Shown: positions 20,909 to 30,133, counted from the stretch's first letter. The stretch: DNA of 64,000 nucleotides from JAXDMK01 sp963765955 (GCA_963765955.1 CAVXYA010000002.1:1240001-1304000), one strand, 5' to 3'. Notes: generated by a model from the letters alone, not told the origin. Numbers and translations are program-made.

Positions 20909-20997
20909 CTCAGTCCCCTCCCCGGGCGGGGGCGGTCCGACACCCGGGGCGCGACGGCGTGCGAAGTGGGCCCACAAAGGTGCGAGTGTAGGAACCG

Positions 20998-22308
20998 ATG
21001 GAGCTCCTGGCCTCGGAGGTGGCGCGCGTCACCGGCGGCACCCTGGTGGGACCGGACGTGGTCGTGCGGGGGGTGGCCATCGATTCCCGGCTGGTGGAGG
21101 GGGGCGAGCTGTTCGTCCCCATCGTCGACGTCCGGGACGGGCACGACTTCGTCGGCGCGGCCCGGGCCGCGGGGGCGGCGGCCTACGTCACCTCCCGGGC
21201 ACCGAGGAACGATGGGTCGACCACGATCGTGGTGGCCGACACCCGCGCCGCCCTCACCGCCCTCGGCCGGGCCGCCCGCGACCGCCTGCCCGACCGGGTC
21301 GTGGGCATCACCGGCTCGGTGGGCAAGACGTCGACCAAGGACCTGCTGGCCTCCGTCTTCGGCCGCCGGCTGCGCACCGCGGCCAGCCCGAGGTCGTTCA
21401 ACAACGAGCTCGGCGTTCCGCTGACGCTGATCAATGCTGCGGCCGACACCGAGGCGGTGGTGGTGGAGATGGGCGCCCGCGGCCGGGGCCACGTCGCCGC
21501 CCTGTGCGCCGTCGCCCGGCCCACGGTCGGGGTGGTCACCACCGTCGGCCTGGCCCACACCGAGCTGTTCGGGTCGGTGGAGGAGGTGGCCGCGGCCAAA
21601 TCCGAGCTGGTCGAGAGCTTGCCGTCGACCGGCACCGCCGTTCTCAACGCCGGCGTCCCCCTCGTGGCGGCCATGGCCAGCCGCACCCAGGCCACGGTCC
21701 TCACCTTCGGGATGGGGTGCGGGGAGGTCAGTGGGGAGGTGCTGGGCCTCGACGGCACCCTCCGACCCTGCCTCGAGCTGCGGACGCCATGGGGGTCGGC
21801 CACCTTCTGGCTGCCGGTGCGGGGCGTCCACCAGGCGGAGAACGCAGTGGCGGCGGCGGCCGCCGCCCTGGCATCGGGCGTCAGCCTCGCCCTGGTGGTA
21901 CAGGGACTGCGGCGGGCCCGGTTGTCGGCGTGGCGGATGCAGCTCGACCAGGCGCCGTCGGGGGCGTTGGTGTTGAACGACGCCTACAACGCCAACCCCG
22001 TCTCCACCGAGGCCGCCCTCCGGTCGCTGGCCCAGCTCCCGGTCGAGCGGCGGACGGCCATCCTCGGGATCATGGCCGAGCTGGGCGAGGTGGGCCCGGC
22101 CGAGCACCGCCGCCTGGGTGGGCTGGCCACCGAGCTCGGGCTGCGGGTCATCGCGGTGGCCGCCCCCGACTACGGCGGCGAGCAGGCGGTCGACCCCGAA
22201 GACGCCCTCCGCCTGCTGGGGCCCATCGGTGAGGGCGACGGGGTGCTGGTGAAGGGCAGCCGGGCGGCCGGGCTCGAAGGCCTCGCCGGTAGGTTGGCCA
22301 GCCAGTGA
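20998..22308 (+). CDS. murF: UDP-N-acetylmuramoyl-tripeptide--D-alanyl-D-alanine ligase MurF
   Basis: 436 residues in the three-domain Mur ligase layout. An N-terminal UDP-MurNAc-binding domain (GVAIDSR) leads to the ATP loop GSVGKTS at 106-112, FNNELGVPLTL, the MGARGRGH segment, and the C-terminal domain with NDAYNANPVS. It adds D-Ala-D-Ala to the UDP-MurNAc tripeptide in the cytoplasm, next to ddl, which makes that dipeptide. The TGTAGGA stretch close to the ATG may be its -10. Its stop overlaps the GTG of the adenosyltransferase gene. Confidence 0.93.
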   Translation: MELLASEVARVTGGTLVGPDVVVRGVAIDSRLVEGGELFVPIVDVRDGHDFVGAARAAGAAAYVTSRAPRNDGSTTIVVADTRAALTALGRAARDRLPDRVVGITGSVGKTSTKDLLASVFGRRLRTAASPRSFNNELGVPLTLINAAADTEAVVVEMGARGRGHVAALCAVARPTVGVVTTVGLAHTELFGSVEEVAAAKSELVESLPSTGTAVLNAGVPLVAAMASRTQATVLTFGMGCGEVSGEVLGLDGTLRPCLELRTPWGSATFWLPVRGVHQAENAVAAAAAALASGVSLALVVQGLRRARLSAWRMQLDQAPSGALVLNDAYNANPVSTEAALRSLAQLPVERRTAILGIMAELGEVGPAEHRRLGGLATELGLRVIAVAAPDYGGEQAVDPEDALRLLGPIGEGDGVLVKGSRAAGLEGLAGRLASQ

Positions 22309-22871
22309 CCAAGATCTACACCCGCACCGGCGACGACGGCACCACCGGCCTCCTCTTCGGCGGGCGGGTGCGCAAGGACCACCCCTCTCCCGCCTCCTGC
22401 GGGGACGTCGACGAGGCCCAGGCCGCCCTGGGGATGGCGCGGGCCCTCGCCGCCACCGAAGCCGGCGCCGGCCCCGCCACCGAGGTGGGCGAGCTGCTGG
22501 TCGGCCTCGAACGCGACCTCTGGGTGCTCATGGCCGAGCTGGCGACCGCCCCCGAGAACCGGCCCAAGCTCGTCCCCGGACGGACGCTGGTGACGGCCGA
22601 CATGGTGTCCGCCCTCGAATCTCTCATCGACGACGTCACCGGCCGCTTCCCGGCCCCCCGGGAGTTCGTGCTGCCGGGCCAGACGACCGTGTCCGCCGCC
22701 CTCGACGTGGCCCGCAGCGTCGTGCGCCGGGCGGAGCGCACCGCCCTGGCCGCGGCCGCCGACGGGTCGCTGACCGTCCCCTACCTGAACCGGCTGTCCG
22801 ACCTGCTGTGGGCCCTGGCCCGCTGGCAGGAGGGCACGCCCCTACCCTCACGACCCACCACGGAGGACTGA
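22305..22871 (+). CDS. cobO: Cob(I)alamin adenosyltransferase (PduO type)
   Basis: 188 residues. The ATP-binding N-terminus KIYTRTGDDGTTGL (residues 3-16), the RKDHP segment, and the helical core with FVLPG and the C-terminal LNRLSDLLWALAR are diagnostic of the PduO family. It moves the adenosyl group of ATP to cob(I)alamin to form coenzyme B12. GTG 22305 overlaps the murF stop by 4 bp, so it is translationally coupled to murF although the functions differ. The gene also labels the organism as a B12 user, consistent with MetH in this window. Confidence 0.88.
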   Translation: MTKIYTRTGDDGTTGLLFGGRVRKDHPSPASCGDVDEAQAALGMARALAATEAGAGPATEVGELLVGLERDLWVLMAELATAPENRPKLVPGRTLVTADMVSALESLIDDVTGRFPAPREFVLPGQTTVSAALDVARSVVRRAERTALAAAADGSLTVPYLNRLSDLLWALARWQEGTPLPSRPTTED

Positions 22872-22879
22872 ACCGCATC

Positions 22880-24370
22880 ATGTCGACATCGCCCATCGCC
22901 GTCACCCCCATCGCCGTCAGCCTCGCCGCCTCCGTGCCCGACGACACCCGGATCGTCGGGGTTCCCGTGTTCGCCGGGCGCACCGTGCCCGACGGAGCCG
23001 GCCCCGGGGTGGACCCCGCCTACCTGGCCGAGCGGGGCTTCGAGGGCAAGGTGGGCGAGACCACCACCGTCCCCGGGCCCGGCGGCGGCATCACCGTCGT
23101 GGCGGTGGGCGTCGGGGAGCGGGAGAAGATCACCGCCGAGACACTGCGCCGGTCGGCGGCCGCCCTGGTGAAGGCGGCCTGGCGCGACAGCCGGGTGGCC
23201 ACCACCCTGCTGGCCGCCGCCCCCGCCGAGCTCGATCCGATCCACGCGGCCCAGGCGGTGGCCGAGGGGGCGCTGCTGGCGTCGTACCGGTTCACCACCT
23301 ACAAGAGCGACCCCAAGGGGTGCCGGATCGAGTCCCTGGCCGTGGTCGGGGAGGGCACCGAGGCCGATCAGGGAATCCAGCGGGGCGTCCGCATCGCCCG
23401 GGCGGTGGCCCTGGCCCGCGACGTGGTCAACGAGCCGGCAGGGGCCATGACCCCCCGGCGACTGGCCGAGATCGCCACCCAGGTGGCGGAGGACGAGGGC
23501 CTGCAGATCGAGGTCCTCGACGAGATCGCCATCGACAACGAGGGCCTAGGCGGCCTGGCCGGGGTGGCCCAGGGGTCGGACGAGCCGGCCCGCCTCATCC
23601 GCCTCGTCTACGACCCGCCGGGGGCGACGGGCACCATCGCCCTCGTGGGCAAGGGGATCACCTTCGACTCGGGCGGCCTGTCGATCAAGACGGCCGAGGG
23701 TATGGAGACGATGAAGACCGACAAGTCGGGGGCGGCCGCGGTGCTGGGGGCGATGTCGGCCCTGCCCGCCCTGGCCGAGCTCAATGGGGTGGCGGTGAAG
23801 GTCGTCGCCATCATCCCCGCCACCGAGAACATGCCCGGGGGGGCGGCCGTCAAGCCGGGCGACGTCCTCAAGATCCGCAACGGCAAGACGGTCGAGGTGC
23901 TCAACACCGACGCCGAGGGCCGGCTGGTGCTGGCCGACGGCCTGTCGCTGGCGGTCGAGGCGGGGGCCGACGCCATCCTCGACCTGGCCACCCTCACCGG
24001 CGCCTGCGTGGTGGCCCTGGGCAAGCGGATCGCCGGGCTGATGGGCAACCACGAGGGGTGGATGGGACAGGTGCAGGCGGCCGCCGGGCGGGCCGGGGAG
24101 TCGGTCTGGCCCCTGCCCCTGCCCACCGAGTACCGCAAGCTGATCGACTCCGACGTGGCCGACATCAAGAACATCGGCGGCGGCCGTCACGCGGGGGCCC
24201 TCACCGCCGGCCTGTTCCTGCAGGAGTTCGTGGGCGACGTGCCGTGGGTCCACCTCGACATCGCCGGGCCGGCCCGGAGCGACGACGACGAGGGCTACCT
24301 GTCGAAGGGGGGCACCGGCTTCGGCGTCCGCACCATCCTGGAGGCGGTCATCGGGTTCCGCACGCCGTGA
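22880..24370 (+). CDS. pepA: Leucyl aminopeptidase (M17)
   Basis: 496 residues. The N-terminal macro-like domain is followed by the M17 catalytic domain: VGKGITFDSGG (about 256-266), TDKSGAAAV, and the signature NTDAEGRL at 342-349, with metal ligands at K258, D263, D281, D344 and E346. It is a cytosolic di-zinc or manganese hexameric aminopeptidase that trims N-terminal residues. ATG 22880 starts 8 bp after the adenosyltransferase stop, which places it in the murF transcription unit. Confidence 0.92.
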   Translation: MSTSPIAVTPIAVSLAASVPDDTRIVGVPVFAGRTVPDGAGPGVDPAYLAERGFEGKVGETTTVPGPGGGITVVAVGVGEREKITAETLRRSAAALVKAAWRDSRVATTLLAAAPAELDPIHAAQAVAEGALLASYRFTTYKSDPKGCRIESLAVVGEGTEADQGIQRGVRIARAVALARDVVNEPAGAMTPRRLAEIATQVAEDEGLQIEVLDEIAIDNEGLGGLAGVAQGSDEPARLIRLVYDPPGATGTIALVGKGITFDSGGLSIKTAEGMETMKTDKSGAAAVLGAMSALPALAELNGVAVKVVAIIPATENMPGGAAVKPGDVLKIRNGKTVEVLNTDAEGRLVLADGLSLAVEAGADAILDLATLTGACVVALGKRIAGLMGNHEGWMGQVQAAAGRAGESVWPLPLPTEYRKLIDSDVADIKNIGGGRHAGALTAGLFLQEFVGDVPWVHLDIAGPARSDDDEGYLSKGGTGFGVRTILEAVIGFRTP

Positions 24371-24385
24371 CCCGTTCCGACAGTC

Positions 24386-24425
24386 CGAGACGGCTCGGCC
24401 AGGGGGGGATGACCGAGCCGCCTCG
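24386..24425. terminator. Hairpin between convergent pepA and aminotransferase-like gene
   Basis: CGAGACGGCTCGGCC (24386-24400) pairs with GACCGAGCCGCCTCG (24411-24425) with two imperfect positions around a G-rich 10-nt loop. It sits between two convergent stop codons, 15 bp after each. Confidence 0.6.
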
Positions 24426-24439
24426 AAGACCTGGTGGGG

Positions 24440-25532
24440 TCAGCCGGCGACGCCCAGCTCGAGGGGGGCGGGGGCGGCGGTGAGGGCGTGGACGGCGGCG
24501 GTGAGGGCGGCCCGCTCCGACACCCGGGGGGCGGCGACGCGGATCCCGCCGGGGTACATGCCCTCGGCCGGGCTCAGGACGAGCACGTCGACACCGTGGG
24601 CGGCGAGGCCCGGCGGCCAGCTCCTGGGCCCGGTCGGTGACGACGCAGCGGAACGGGGTGGTGACGTTGTCGTCGACGACCCGTCCCAGAGGGGCCAATG
24701 CGGTGGCGAGCCAACCGCCATCCTCGGCCAGCTGGCGGCGGACGGCGTCGGCCCACACCCGGCTGGCCAGGGCCGCCTCGGTGGCGACCACGTCGAGGCC
24801 GGAGACCGGCGAGGCCAGGCGGGGGTCGAAGAGGACCCGCAACAGGTAGCGGTCGCGGCTCCAGGCCACACCCGAGCGGATGGAGCCGATGCCGGAGAAC
24901 TCGGACGCCGAGCGGAGCACGATCACGTTGTCGGCGGCGGTGCCGACCAGCGACCAGCGGCCGGCGTCGGCGAGGAACTCGATGCCGGACTCGTCGACCA
25001 CGAGGGTGGACGCCGGGTGGCGGTTGGCGATCTCGGCCAGCGCTTCGGGATCGAGCACGACACCGGTGAGGGCGTGGGGATTGGACATGACCACCGTGTC
25101 GGCCTGGGCCAGGGCCTCGTCGACCTGGTCGAGGGTGGGGACCTGGCGGCCGGAGAAGCAGGTGAAGCCCCGGCCGGGGAAGATCGACAGCACGTCGGCG
25201 GGGGCCGGCAGGAGCACGGCCACCGAGGCGCGGGGGGCCCGGGCGGCGATGGCCTGGAGGAAGTCGGACGGGCCACGGCCGGCCACCAACTCGTCGACGT
25301 CGACGCCCAGCACCTCGGCGTAGCGCTCGGTGAGGCGGGCCGCGGCGGCCGCCGGCTGGGCCTGGATGTCGCGGGGCGAGAGGGTGCGCAGGGCGCGCAG
25401 CACCGCCTCGGGGGGCCCGTAGCGGTTGACCGTGCCGGCCAGGTCGAGGCGGCTGCCCACGGTGCCCCGCAGCCGGCGCTCGGCCAGCGTGGTGGTCGAA
25501 CGGTGCGATCTGTCGAACGATTGGCTCGCCAT
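24440..25532 (-). CDS. Aminotransferase paralog lacking the PLP lysine (one frameshift)
   Basis: About 363 residues, clearly homologous along its length to the aminotransferase at 7523-8599 (shared VNRYGPP, FPGRGFT, VPTLDQ/VPSLEQ, GVAWSRDR). Key residues differ. The lysine of STSKFYG is E211 in SASEFSG. NPHNPTG has become NPHALTG, and the tyrosine after VVDES is glycine. Only the aspartate (180) is kept. PLP cannot form its usual Schiff base here, so classical transaminase activity is not expected. One extra base near 24605-24610 shifts the last 55 codons; removing it restores GLAAHGVDVL. The rest of the frame is free of stops, so it looks maintained rather than decayed. Confidence 0.75.
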
Positions 25533-25625
25533 CGGACTCTCGTCTCCCCCAGTGTCGTTGGTCCTTATTTCGACACGCGCGGCACCTTTCTGTAACGGGT
25601 GCTGACCAGTTTGTTGGAAGGGGGT

Positions 25626-25661
25626 GCCACCACCCCCCGGGCGGGTCCGGGGGGTGGTGGC
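25626..25661 (-). terminator. GC hairpin after the 25722-26411 gene
   Basis: A perfect 15-bp inverted repeat (25626-25640 and 25647-25661, GCCACCACCCCCCGG and its complement) with a 6-nt loop. On the minus strand it follows the hypothetical gene and precedes the aminotransferase-like gene. There is no T-run. Confidence 0.6.
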
Positions 25662-25721
25662 GGACGCTCGGCAGTCCGGGGTCGTGGGGACCGGCCGCCG
25701 AGTCGGGCTGCGACGATGTGG

Positions 25722-26411
25722 TCACGCGGCGTCGTGACCCCCGTCGTCCAACTGGTAGTCAACGGCCGATGGGTCGTCGGCCGATGGGTCGTCGCCCGAG
25801 AGGGCCCGGCGGTGGCGGTCCCAGGCCCAGGCGGCCGACTCCCGGCACAGGCCGGGATGGAACTTCCACCGCAGGAGCTGGCGTTCGGCGGCGTCGACGT
25901 CCTCCCCCAGCTCGAGCAGGCTGAGGGCCAGGCGCCGGGCCCGCCGGCGTTGCTGCTCGTGGGCCGGCGTGGCCAGCTCCCCCTCCTGCCACGCCTGGTG
26001 GGCGGCGACCAGCGACGGCGGCAGCCGCAGCACCTGGCGCCGGTTGAGGGGCGGGACCTTGCGGCGCACGGCCAGGGTGCCGTCGGCCCCGGCCATGGCC
26101 AGGTCGAACTGGCAGCACCGGCCCAGGGCCCGCATGAAGGGGGAGTGGCGGCCGCCGCGGGCGCCCAGGCCGAGGGCGGCGGCGGTGTCGGCCAGGTCGA
26201 GGTCGAAGCCGGCGGGGGACGCATCGAGGCCGGCCGCCAGCCGGCGCAGGAGCCAGGTTGTCGACGGGCCGAGGATGCCGAGCCAGAACTGCTCGACGTA
26301 GGTGGAGCGGGGATCGTGGCCCAGGGCGTCGATGACGGGATCGGGCCACGAGCGGATGGGCAGGACGGTGGCGGGCGGGGTGTCGACGGGGAGCAGCGAA
26401 ACCGTGCTCAT
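25722..26411 (-). CDS. Conserved actinobacterial hypothetical protein
   Basis: 229 residues, mostly alpha-helical and charged, no signal peptide. The pattern DPVIDALGHDPRSTYVEQFWLGILGPSTTWLLRRLA, later RRKVPPLNRRQV and a tail with a WKFHPGLCRE motif, resembles unnamed proteins I associate with actinobacteria; no function is known to me. An earlier ATG would add 35 residues without a ribosome site, while GGAGG lies just before ATG 26411. Near the C-terminus a 15-bp direct repeat (25766-25795) encodes SADDP twice. It is divergent from the rhodanese-ThiF gene by 184 bp. Confidence 0.7.
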   Translation of the reverse strand: MSTVSLLPVDTPPATVLPIRSWPDPVIDALGHDPRSTYVEQFWLGILGPSTTWLLRRLAAGLDASPAGFDLDLADTAAALGLGARGGRHSPFMRALGRCCQFDLAMAGADGTLAVRRKVPPLNRRQVLRLPPSLVAAHQAWQEGELATPAHEQQRRRARRLALSLLELGEDVDAAERQLLRWKFHPGLCRESAAWAWDRHRRALSGDDPSADDPSAVDYQLDDGGHDAA

Positions 26412-26595
26412 GAAGCCTCCAGGGTGCGGCAAGAAGGGAGGGGGAAGCAGCAACCCGGGGAAGCTCGGGATGTTTCGTGTCGTTTCATTGTTTCCCAGGA
26501 CGGAGGCATCCGTCAAGGGTGGGGAATGTCGACCATCGCTGTAGGGTTTGCCGGAGTAATCCCTTCACGGGAACCCCTCTGGAGGACGATCGCCC

Positions 26596-27774
26596 ATGCC
26601 CAGCTTCCGTGACCTCCTCGCCGAGACCAAGGCCACCATCCGCGAGGTCGACACCGCCACCGCCGCGTCCACCCTCGACGCCGCGCCCGCCACCGTCGTC
26701 CTCGACGTGCGGGAGGCCGACGAGTACCAGCAGGGGGCCCTGCCGGGAGCGGTCCACATCCCCCGGGGCTTCCTCGAGAGCCAGGTCGAGTCGCGGGTAC
26801 CGGACCACGCGGCGCCGGTGGTCGTGTACTGCGCCGGCGGAACCCGGTCGGCGTTCGCGGCCAAGACCCTCGCCGACCTCGGCTACACCGACGTGGTGTC
26901 GATGAACGGCGGCTTCAACAAGTGGAAGAACGAGGGCCGCGACTGGTCGACGCCCCGCACCCTGTCGGCCGAGCAGCGCAACCGCTACCACCGCCATCTC
27001 CTCCTGCCCGAGGTGGGCGAAGAGGGCCAGATGAAGCTGCTCGACGCCAAGGTCCTGCTGCTGGGGGCGGGTGGTCTGGGCTCGCCCGCCGCCCTCTACC
27101 TGGCCGCCGCCGGCGTGGGCACCCTGGGCATCGTCGACATGGACGTCGTCGACGAGTCCAACCTCCAGCGCCAGATCCTCCACAACATCGACCGCATCGG
27201 CGAGCGCAAGGTCGACTCGGCCAAGAAGACGCTCGTCGGCCTCAACCCCGACGTCAACGTGGTCACCTACGACGTCCGGCTGGGGGCCGACAACGTCCTC
27301 GACGTCATCGACGGCTACGACGTGATCGTCGACGGCACCGACAACTTCCCCACCCGCTACCTGGTGAACGACGCCGCCCTGCTCAAGAAGATCCCCGTCG
27401 TGCACGGCTCGATCTTCCGGTTCGAGGGCCAGGCCACCGTCTTCGCCCCCTATGTGGGCCCCTGCTACCGGTGCCTCATCCCCGAGCCGCCGCCGCCCGA
27501 GCTGGCCCCGTCGTGCGCCGAGGCCGGGGTGCTGGGCGTGCTGCCCGGCATCATCGGGTCGATCCAGGCCATGGAGGCCATCAAGGTCATCCTCGGACTG
27601 GGCGATCCCCTCATCGGCCGGCTGCTGGCCTACGACGCCCAGGAGGAGAGCTTCCGCACCTTCAAGGTAGGCCGGGATCCGTCGTGCCCGGCCTGCGGTC
27701 CCGACGCCGAGATCGTCATCGCCGAGTACGACGAGCTGTGCATGCCCCACGTGGCGGGCGCCCCCGCCCACTGA
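26596..27774 (+). CDS. moeZ: Rhodanese-ThiF/MoeB fusion (sulfur-carrier adenylyltransferase, MoeZ-like)
   Basis: 392 residues. The rhodanese domain is at the N-terminus (about 15-115, persulfide cysteine C79 in YCAGGTRS), then a ThiF/MoeB adenylyltransferase domain (GAGGLGS at 157-163, DNFPTRY, and zinc pairs CYRC and CPAC). Such proteins adenylate the C-terminus of small sulfur carriers and pass sulfur to them, for molybdopterin, thiamine or cysteine synthesis. In MoeZ of Mycobacterium the rhodanese is at the C-terminus, so the order here is reversed. GGAGG lies 10 nt before ATG 26596. A hairpin at 27795-27813 follows the gene. Confidence 0.88.
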   Translation: MPSFRDLLAETKATIREVDTATAASTLDAAPATVVLDVREADEYQQGALPGAVHIPRGFLESQVESRVPDHAAPVVVYCAGGTRSAFAAKTLADLGYTDVVSMNGGFNKWKNEGRDWSTPRTLSAEQRNRYHRHLLLPEVGEEGQMKLLDAKVLLLGAGGLGSPAALYLAAAGVGTLGIVDMDVVDESNLQRQILHNIDRIGERKVDSAKKTLVGLNPDVNVVTYDVRLGADNVLDVIDGYDVIVDGTDNFPTRYLVNDAALLKKIPVVHGSIFRFEGQATVFAPYVGPCYRCLIPEPPPPELAPSCAEAGVLGVLPGIIGSIQAMEAIKVILGLGDPLIGRLLAYDAQEESFRTFKVGRDPSCPACGPDAEIVIAEYDELCMPHVAGAPAH

Positions 27775-27794
27775 GGCCGGGGGCCGTTCGGGCG

Positions 27795-27813
27795 CGGCCG
27801 TTAACAACGGCCG
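27795..27813 (+). terminator. Short hairpin after the rhodanese-ThiF gene
   Basis: CGGCCGTT-AAC-AACGGCCG is a perfect 8-bp stem with a 3-nt loop, 20 bp after the stop and 7 bp before the TAGCGT box of the next gene. Confidence 0.5.
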
Positions 27814-27819
27814 GCCCGG

Positions 27820-27825
27820 TAGCGT
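27820..27825 (+). promoter_or_regulatory. Candidate -10 box of the trypsin-like protease gene
   Basis: TAGCGT lies 7 nt before the ATG at 27833 and would leave a leaderless message. A GTG at 27824 overlaps this box, which argues that the ATG is the true start. Confidence 0.45.
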
Positions 27826-27832
27826 GAGCCGC

Positions 27833-28690
27833 ATGCGAGTCAGGCGGACGACCGCGCTGAAGCCGGGCGTCCGCTCCGTGATCGGTGCGGTGGCGCTGGT
27901 CGTGGCGGCGGGCGTGGGCGTGGGCCTCGTCGCCGGTCCCGCCGCCGCCGCCGCTGGACCATCGCCCCGGAGCCGGGCGTGGGTCCTGTCCGGGCAACCC
28001 TGCCGCCTTGTCTCCACGGCGGCCCCCACGGCCCTGGCCGGGGCCGACGCCTGCCCGGGGGTCCGTCCCGGAGCCCCGGTGCTGACGCCCATCGGCCAGT
28101 GCACCCTCAACTTCCTCTGGACGGCCACCGACGGGCGCCGCTACATCGGCACCGCCGGGCATTGTCTGCTCGAGGGGACTGGCCTACAGCAGGTCGTGTT
28201 CGCGCCGGGCGACGGTCCTGCCGCCCGCGACGCGTCCGGCACCCGGATCGGGGAGTTCGCCTACGCCGCCCTGGACGAGACCAGCGACTTCGCCCTCATC
28301 CGGCTCGACCCGTCCGTGGCCGCCAACCCCGAGGTGTGCCGTTTCGGCGGACCCACCGGGTACGACCCCGGCCCCGTCCCCCTGCTCACCCCCCTCCAGC
28401 ACGTGGGCCGGGGCTCGCTCACCGGCACGCTGGTGCCGGCCCGAACCCAGCTGGCGGTCGACAGCGGCGGCACCCGCGTGCTCACCGGCCTCGGGGTGGC
28501 CTCCCCCGGCGACTCGGGCAGCCCCGTGGTCGGGCCCGGCGGCAGGGCCGTCGGCGTCCTGGTGGCCACCGGGCCGGCCATCCCCCTGGTGCCGACCGGC
28601 CTGTTCGTGTTCAGCGTGCGCATCGCTCCCGAGATGGGACGGGCGGGCGCGGCCATGGGCCTCGGCTTCGACCTCGTCACCCCTCCCTAA
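27833..28690 (+). CDS. Secreted trypsin-like serine protease
   Basis: 285 residues. A signal peptide (positive N-terminus, hydrophobic VIGAVALVVAAGVGVGLVAG, then AAAAAG) is followed by a chymotrypsin-like domain. The triad is readable: H110 in GTAGHC, D152 in SDFALIRL and S228 in PGDSGSP. Cysteines at 57, 74, 90, 111 and 169 could form disulfides. It would act outside the membrane; its substrate is unknown. It stands alone between a hairpin and lpdA. Confidence 0.85.
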   Translation: MRVRRTTALKPGVRSVIGAVALVVAAGVGVGLVAGPAAAAAGPSPRSRAWVLSGQPCRLVSTAAPTALAGADACPGVRPGAPVLTPIGQCTLNFLWTATDGRRYIGTAGHCLLEGTGLQQVVFAPGDGPAARDASGTRIGEFAYAALDETSDFALIRLDPSVAANPEVCRFGGPTGYDPGPVPLLTPLQHVGRGSLTGTLVPARTQLAVDSGGTRVLTGLGVASPGDSGSPVVGPGGRAVGVLVATGPAIPLVPTGLFVFSVRIAPEMGRAGAAMGLGFDLVTPP

Positions 28691-28728
28691 GGGCGCGGCC
28701 CCTTCCCTACCTGAGCACGGCCGTCCCG

Positions 28729-28734
28729 TACCGT
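28729..28734 (+). promoter_or_regulatory. Candidate -10 box of lpdA
   Basis: TACCGT lies 7 nt upstream of the ATG at 28742, with no ribosome-binding site between, as for a leaderless transcript. Confidence 0.45.
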
Positions 28735-28741
28735 GGTGCGC

Positions 28742-30133
28742 ATGCCCGAGGTGCGGCTGGTCATCATCGGCGGCGGGCCGGCCGGGAACTCGGCCGCCAC
28801 GGCCGCCGCCCGCCTGGGCGCCCGCGTCACCCTGATCGAGCGGGACGTCCTCGGCGGGGCCGCCCACCTGTGGGACTGCATCCCGTCCAAGGCCATGATC
28901 GCCAGCGGCGGGGCCATGTCGTTCGTACGCCGGTCGACGGGCATGGGCCTGACCCAGCCGGCGGCGGCCGAGATCGACCTGGAGGCGATGAAGCGGCGGG
29001 TGGCCGACATCGAGGAGCGGCTCCACCGGTCGGTGAGCACCCTCCTGGCCGACCAGGGCGTGCGCATCGTCGTCGGCAAGGGCCGCCTGACCGGTCCCCA
29101 CCAGGTGGTGGCCGAGACCATCGACGCCGGCGGCGTGACGAACGAGGAAGAACTGGAGGCCGACGCCATCCTGCTCGCCACCGGCAGCCGGCCCCGCATT
29201 CCCGACTGGGCCCGTCCCGACGGCGACCGGGTGCTGCTCACCCGCCAGGCCTACCCGCCGCCTGTCCTGCCCGGGCACTTGGTGGTGATCGGATCGGGCG
29301 TCACCGGGGTGGAGTTCGTGCACATGTTCGCGTCCCTCGGGTCGCAGGTGACGCTCGTAGTCAGCCGCCAGCACGTCCTGCCCAACAAGGACCCCGAGGT
29401 GGCCCAGGCCCTGGAGGACGACTTCCTGCGGCGCGGCGTCCGCCTGCTCAAGGGGGCCCGGGCGGTGGGGATCGACCGCCACCACGACGGGGGCGAGGAC
29501 GGGGTGCTCGTGCGCTGCGACGACGGTCGGGTGGCCCGGGGCACCCACGCCCTGCTGGCGGTGGGTTCGGTCCCGAACTCGGAGGACCTGGGCCTGGAGG
29601 CGGCCGGCGTGGAGTCGGAACGGGGCTACGTGCCGGTGAACCAGCACTGCCAGTCGAACGTGCGCCACATCTACGCCGCCGGCGACCTGTCGGGGAAGCT
29701 GCCCCTGTCGTCGGTGGCGACCATGCAGGGGCGCAAGATCGCCGAGCACGTCATGCACGGCCACCTCTACAAGCACCGCCACCTCGACTACGACAAGGCG
29801 GCCCAGGCCGTGTTCACCGAGCCCGAGATCGCCGAGGTCGGCATCGCCGAGGCCGAGGCCTTCGCCTCGGGACGAAAGATCCGGGTCACCAAGGTGCCGT
29901 TCTCGTCCAACGCCAAGGCCCTGATCAACGACGACTGGCGGGGGTTCGTGAAGATCGTGTCCGACCCCGCCACCGGCGTGGTGCTGGGCGGATCGATCGT
30001 CGGTCTCCACGCGGCCGAGCTCATCTCGGTGATCGCCCTGGCCGTCAACTGCGGGCTGAAGGTGAGCGACGTGGTCGACTGCCTCCTCGTCCACCCGACC
30101 CTGGGCCAGTCCCTGGCCGACGCCGCCGAATAG
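28742..30133 (+). CDS. lpdA: LpdA-type flavoprotein NAD(P)H:quinone reductase
   Basis: 463 residues of the lipoamide dehydrogenase fold: FAD motif IIGGGPAGNSA, NAD(P) motif VIGSGVTGVEF, and YAAGDLSG. The redox pair of true lipoamide dehydrogenases (CxxxxC) is incomplete. The stretch reads GGAAHLWDCIPSK, so only C46 remains. This is the pattern of LpdA of M. tuberculosis (Rv3303c), which reduces quinones and lacks lipoamide activity. It therefore need not belong to the E2/lipoate pathway at the start of the window. It has its own TACCGT box 7 nt upstream. Confidence 0.82.
   Translation: MPEVRLVIIGGGPAGNSAATAAARLGARVTLIERDVLGGAAHLWDCIPSKAMIASGGAMSFVRRSTGMGLTQPAAAEIDLEAMKRRVADIEERLHRSVSTLLADQGVRIVVGKGRLTGPHQVVAETIDAGGVTNEEELEADAILLATGSRPRIPDWARPDGDRVLLTRQAYPPPVLPGHLVVIGSGVTGVEFVHMFASLGSQVTLVVSRQHVLPNKDPEVAQALEDDFLRRGVRLLKGARAVGIDRHHDGGEDGVLVRCDDGRVARGTHALLAVGSVPNSEDLGLEAAGVESERGYVPVNQHCQSNVRHIYAAGDLSGKLPLSSVATMQGRKIAEHVMHGHLYKHRHLDYDKAAQAVFTEPEIAEVGIAEAEAFASGRKIRVTKVPFSSNAKALINDDWRGFVKIVSDPATGVVLGGSIVGLHAAELISVIALAVNCGLKVSDVVDCLLVHPTLGQSLADAAE

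Noticed and set aside
28742..30133. True lipoamide dehydrogenase (E3) for the E2 at the window start
   Set aside because: The first redox cysteine is missing (AAHLWDC), matching the LpdA quinone-reductase branch instead.
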